A stretch of 6,875 nt of DNA from assembly GCA_913052075.1 (NCBI GenBank), contig CAJXDD010000163.1, positions 1 to 6,875 of the forward strand. Direction: 5' to 3'. The notes below the pieces were generated by a model. That model searched no databases. It worked only from the letters and a program-made list of their open reading frames with translations, and was not told the origin of the DNA. Below, piece after piece: positions 6,402 through 6,875 of this stretch; within the stretch, counting starts at the first letter, position 1, and every line of letters starts with the position of its first letter. The stretch comes from UBA9926 sp913052075 (GTDB lineage: Bacteria; Pseudomonadota; Gammaproteobacteria; Pseudomonadales; Azotimanducaceae). The position numbers and the translations under genes are program-made.

Positions 6402-6516
6402 GTGTGACTCCGGTCAATATATTCTAAAAATTTACAATAGATCGAAAAACGATTCATTTTATTTATAGCTCCTTCCGGCCTAGGATCATACTCAAGCCAT
6501 GTTGCAAGGGGGAGCC
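6402..6516. promoter_or_regulatory. Divergent LysR/GST promoter-operator region
   Basis: Noticeably A/T-rich compared with the flanking genes, especially 6415-6468. On the minus strand TAGAAT (6426-6421) could be a -10 element for the LysR gene. For the plus strand, TTTACA (6431-6436) and TTTATA (6462-6467) are promoter-like hexamers but not at ideal spacing. Possible operator symmetry: AATATATT (6416-6423) and ATCG-AAAAA-CGAT (6441-6453). I cannot fix a T-N11-A LysR box with confidence. Confidence 0.45.
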
Positions 6517-6875
6517 ATGAGTGATCAACCGATGATCGAAATCTGGGGCGCTGGAACGATGCGGACGCTTCGCCCGCTATGGGTGTTAGAGGAATTGGGG
6601 CTTGCTTATCAATTAGCACCAATAGGCCCGAGGACAGGCGAAACTCAAACGGAGGAATACACCGAGCTGAACCCGAAACAAAAGATCCCTTTACTTAAGG
6701 ACGGGTCGGTTAAGTTGTCTGAAAGTGTGGCCATGAGTCGGTACCTCATCGAGCGTTATGGTGATGAGGAAAGTCTCTCCATTCCCGCGACTATCGAGGC
6801 GAGGGCCAAAGAAGATGAGTGGGTCTGCTATGTCTATGGGGAGCTTGATGAGACAAGCCTTTATGTCATGCGCCG
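6517..6875 (+). CDS. Glutathione S-transferase family protein (3' end cut by the window edge)
   Basis: The first 119 codons of a GST are present; the frame is open to the right edge. Residues about 6-84 form the thioredoxin-like glutathione-binding domain: IEIWGAGTMRTLRPLWVLEELG, then LNPKQKIPLL with the conserved cis-proline, then LSESVAMSRYLIERYG, whose Glu-Ser contacts the gamma-glutamyl group of glutathione. The helical C-terminal domain begins at about residue 90 and is incomplete. The catalytic residue is not certain; Thr14 or Thr17 lie in the usual region. ATG at 6517 is chosen because AAGGGGG precedes it at about five to seven bases; an in-frame ATG at 6499 is possible but has a poorer site. 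GSTs conjugate glutathione to electrophiles or act as thiol peroxidases; the substrate is unknown. It is likely controlled by the divergent LysR gene. Confidence 0.9.
   Translation, partial: MSDQPMIEIWGAGTMRTLRPLWVLEELGLAYQLAPIGPRTGETQTEEYTELNPKQKIPLLKDGSVKLSESVAMSRYLIERYGDEESLSIPATIEARAKEDEWVCYVYGELDETSLYVMR

Overview
The window looks like chromosomal DNA of a gammaproteobacterium, probably marine. The base composition is moderate, roughly half G+C. The gene set fits: a COQ7-type ubiquinone hydroxylase, a CysZ-family sulfate permease, a LysR regulator divergent from a glutathione S-transferase, a phytanoyl-CoA-type dioxygenase and an AhpD-like protein. The taxon is an inference from gene families; there is no rRNA or other marker. 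No tRNA, rRNA, CRISPR array, insertion sequence or phage gene was seen.

Left part (1-2452, minus strand). Positions 1-366 hold no gene I can support. Next come coq7 (367-993) and a long redox gene (1205-2452), both on the minus strand. The long gene is the main point of the window. A single reading frame of 415 codons is interrupted by one TGA (2234-2236). That TGA sits exactly where the peroxidatic cysteine of the redoxin CxxC motif should be (Trp-TGA-Pro-Pro-Cys). It is followed, at the distance expected of a bacterial SECIS element, by a perfect 8-bp hairpin with a GGC loop. I read it as a selenoprotein: a peroxiredoxin/thioredoxin-like domain with selenocysteine 73 and resolving Cys76, fused to a DsbD-alpha-like domain and a basic tail. 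Annotated with TGA as stop, it would appear as a 72-codon fragment plus a separate 287-codon gene lacking its active site.

Middle part (2453-5214, plus strand). A 173-bp divergent intergenic region contains a 12-bp perfect palindrome close to the selenoprotein start. It separates the selenoprotein from an AhpD/carboxymuconolactone-decarboxylase-like gene (2626-3216) that carries its own CxxC. The head-to-head pairing of a peroxiredoxin-like and an AhpD-like gene suggests a shared peroxide or thiol redox role. Then come a 7-bp periodic repeat (3309-3385), a phytanoyl-CoA dioxygenase-family gene (3477-4388), a short imperfect direct repeat and a CysZ-like permease (4471-5214).

Right part (5215-6875). 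After a gene-free stretch of about 300 bp lies a LysR-type regulator on the minus strand (5511-6401). It is divergent, across an A/T-rich 115-bp region, from a glutathione S-transferase gene that runs off the right edge. Ubiquinone hydroxylation, selenoperoxidase, AhpD-like and GST functions give the window a redox flavour, but only adjacency links them.
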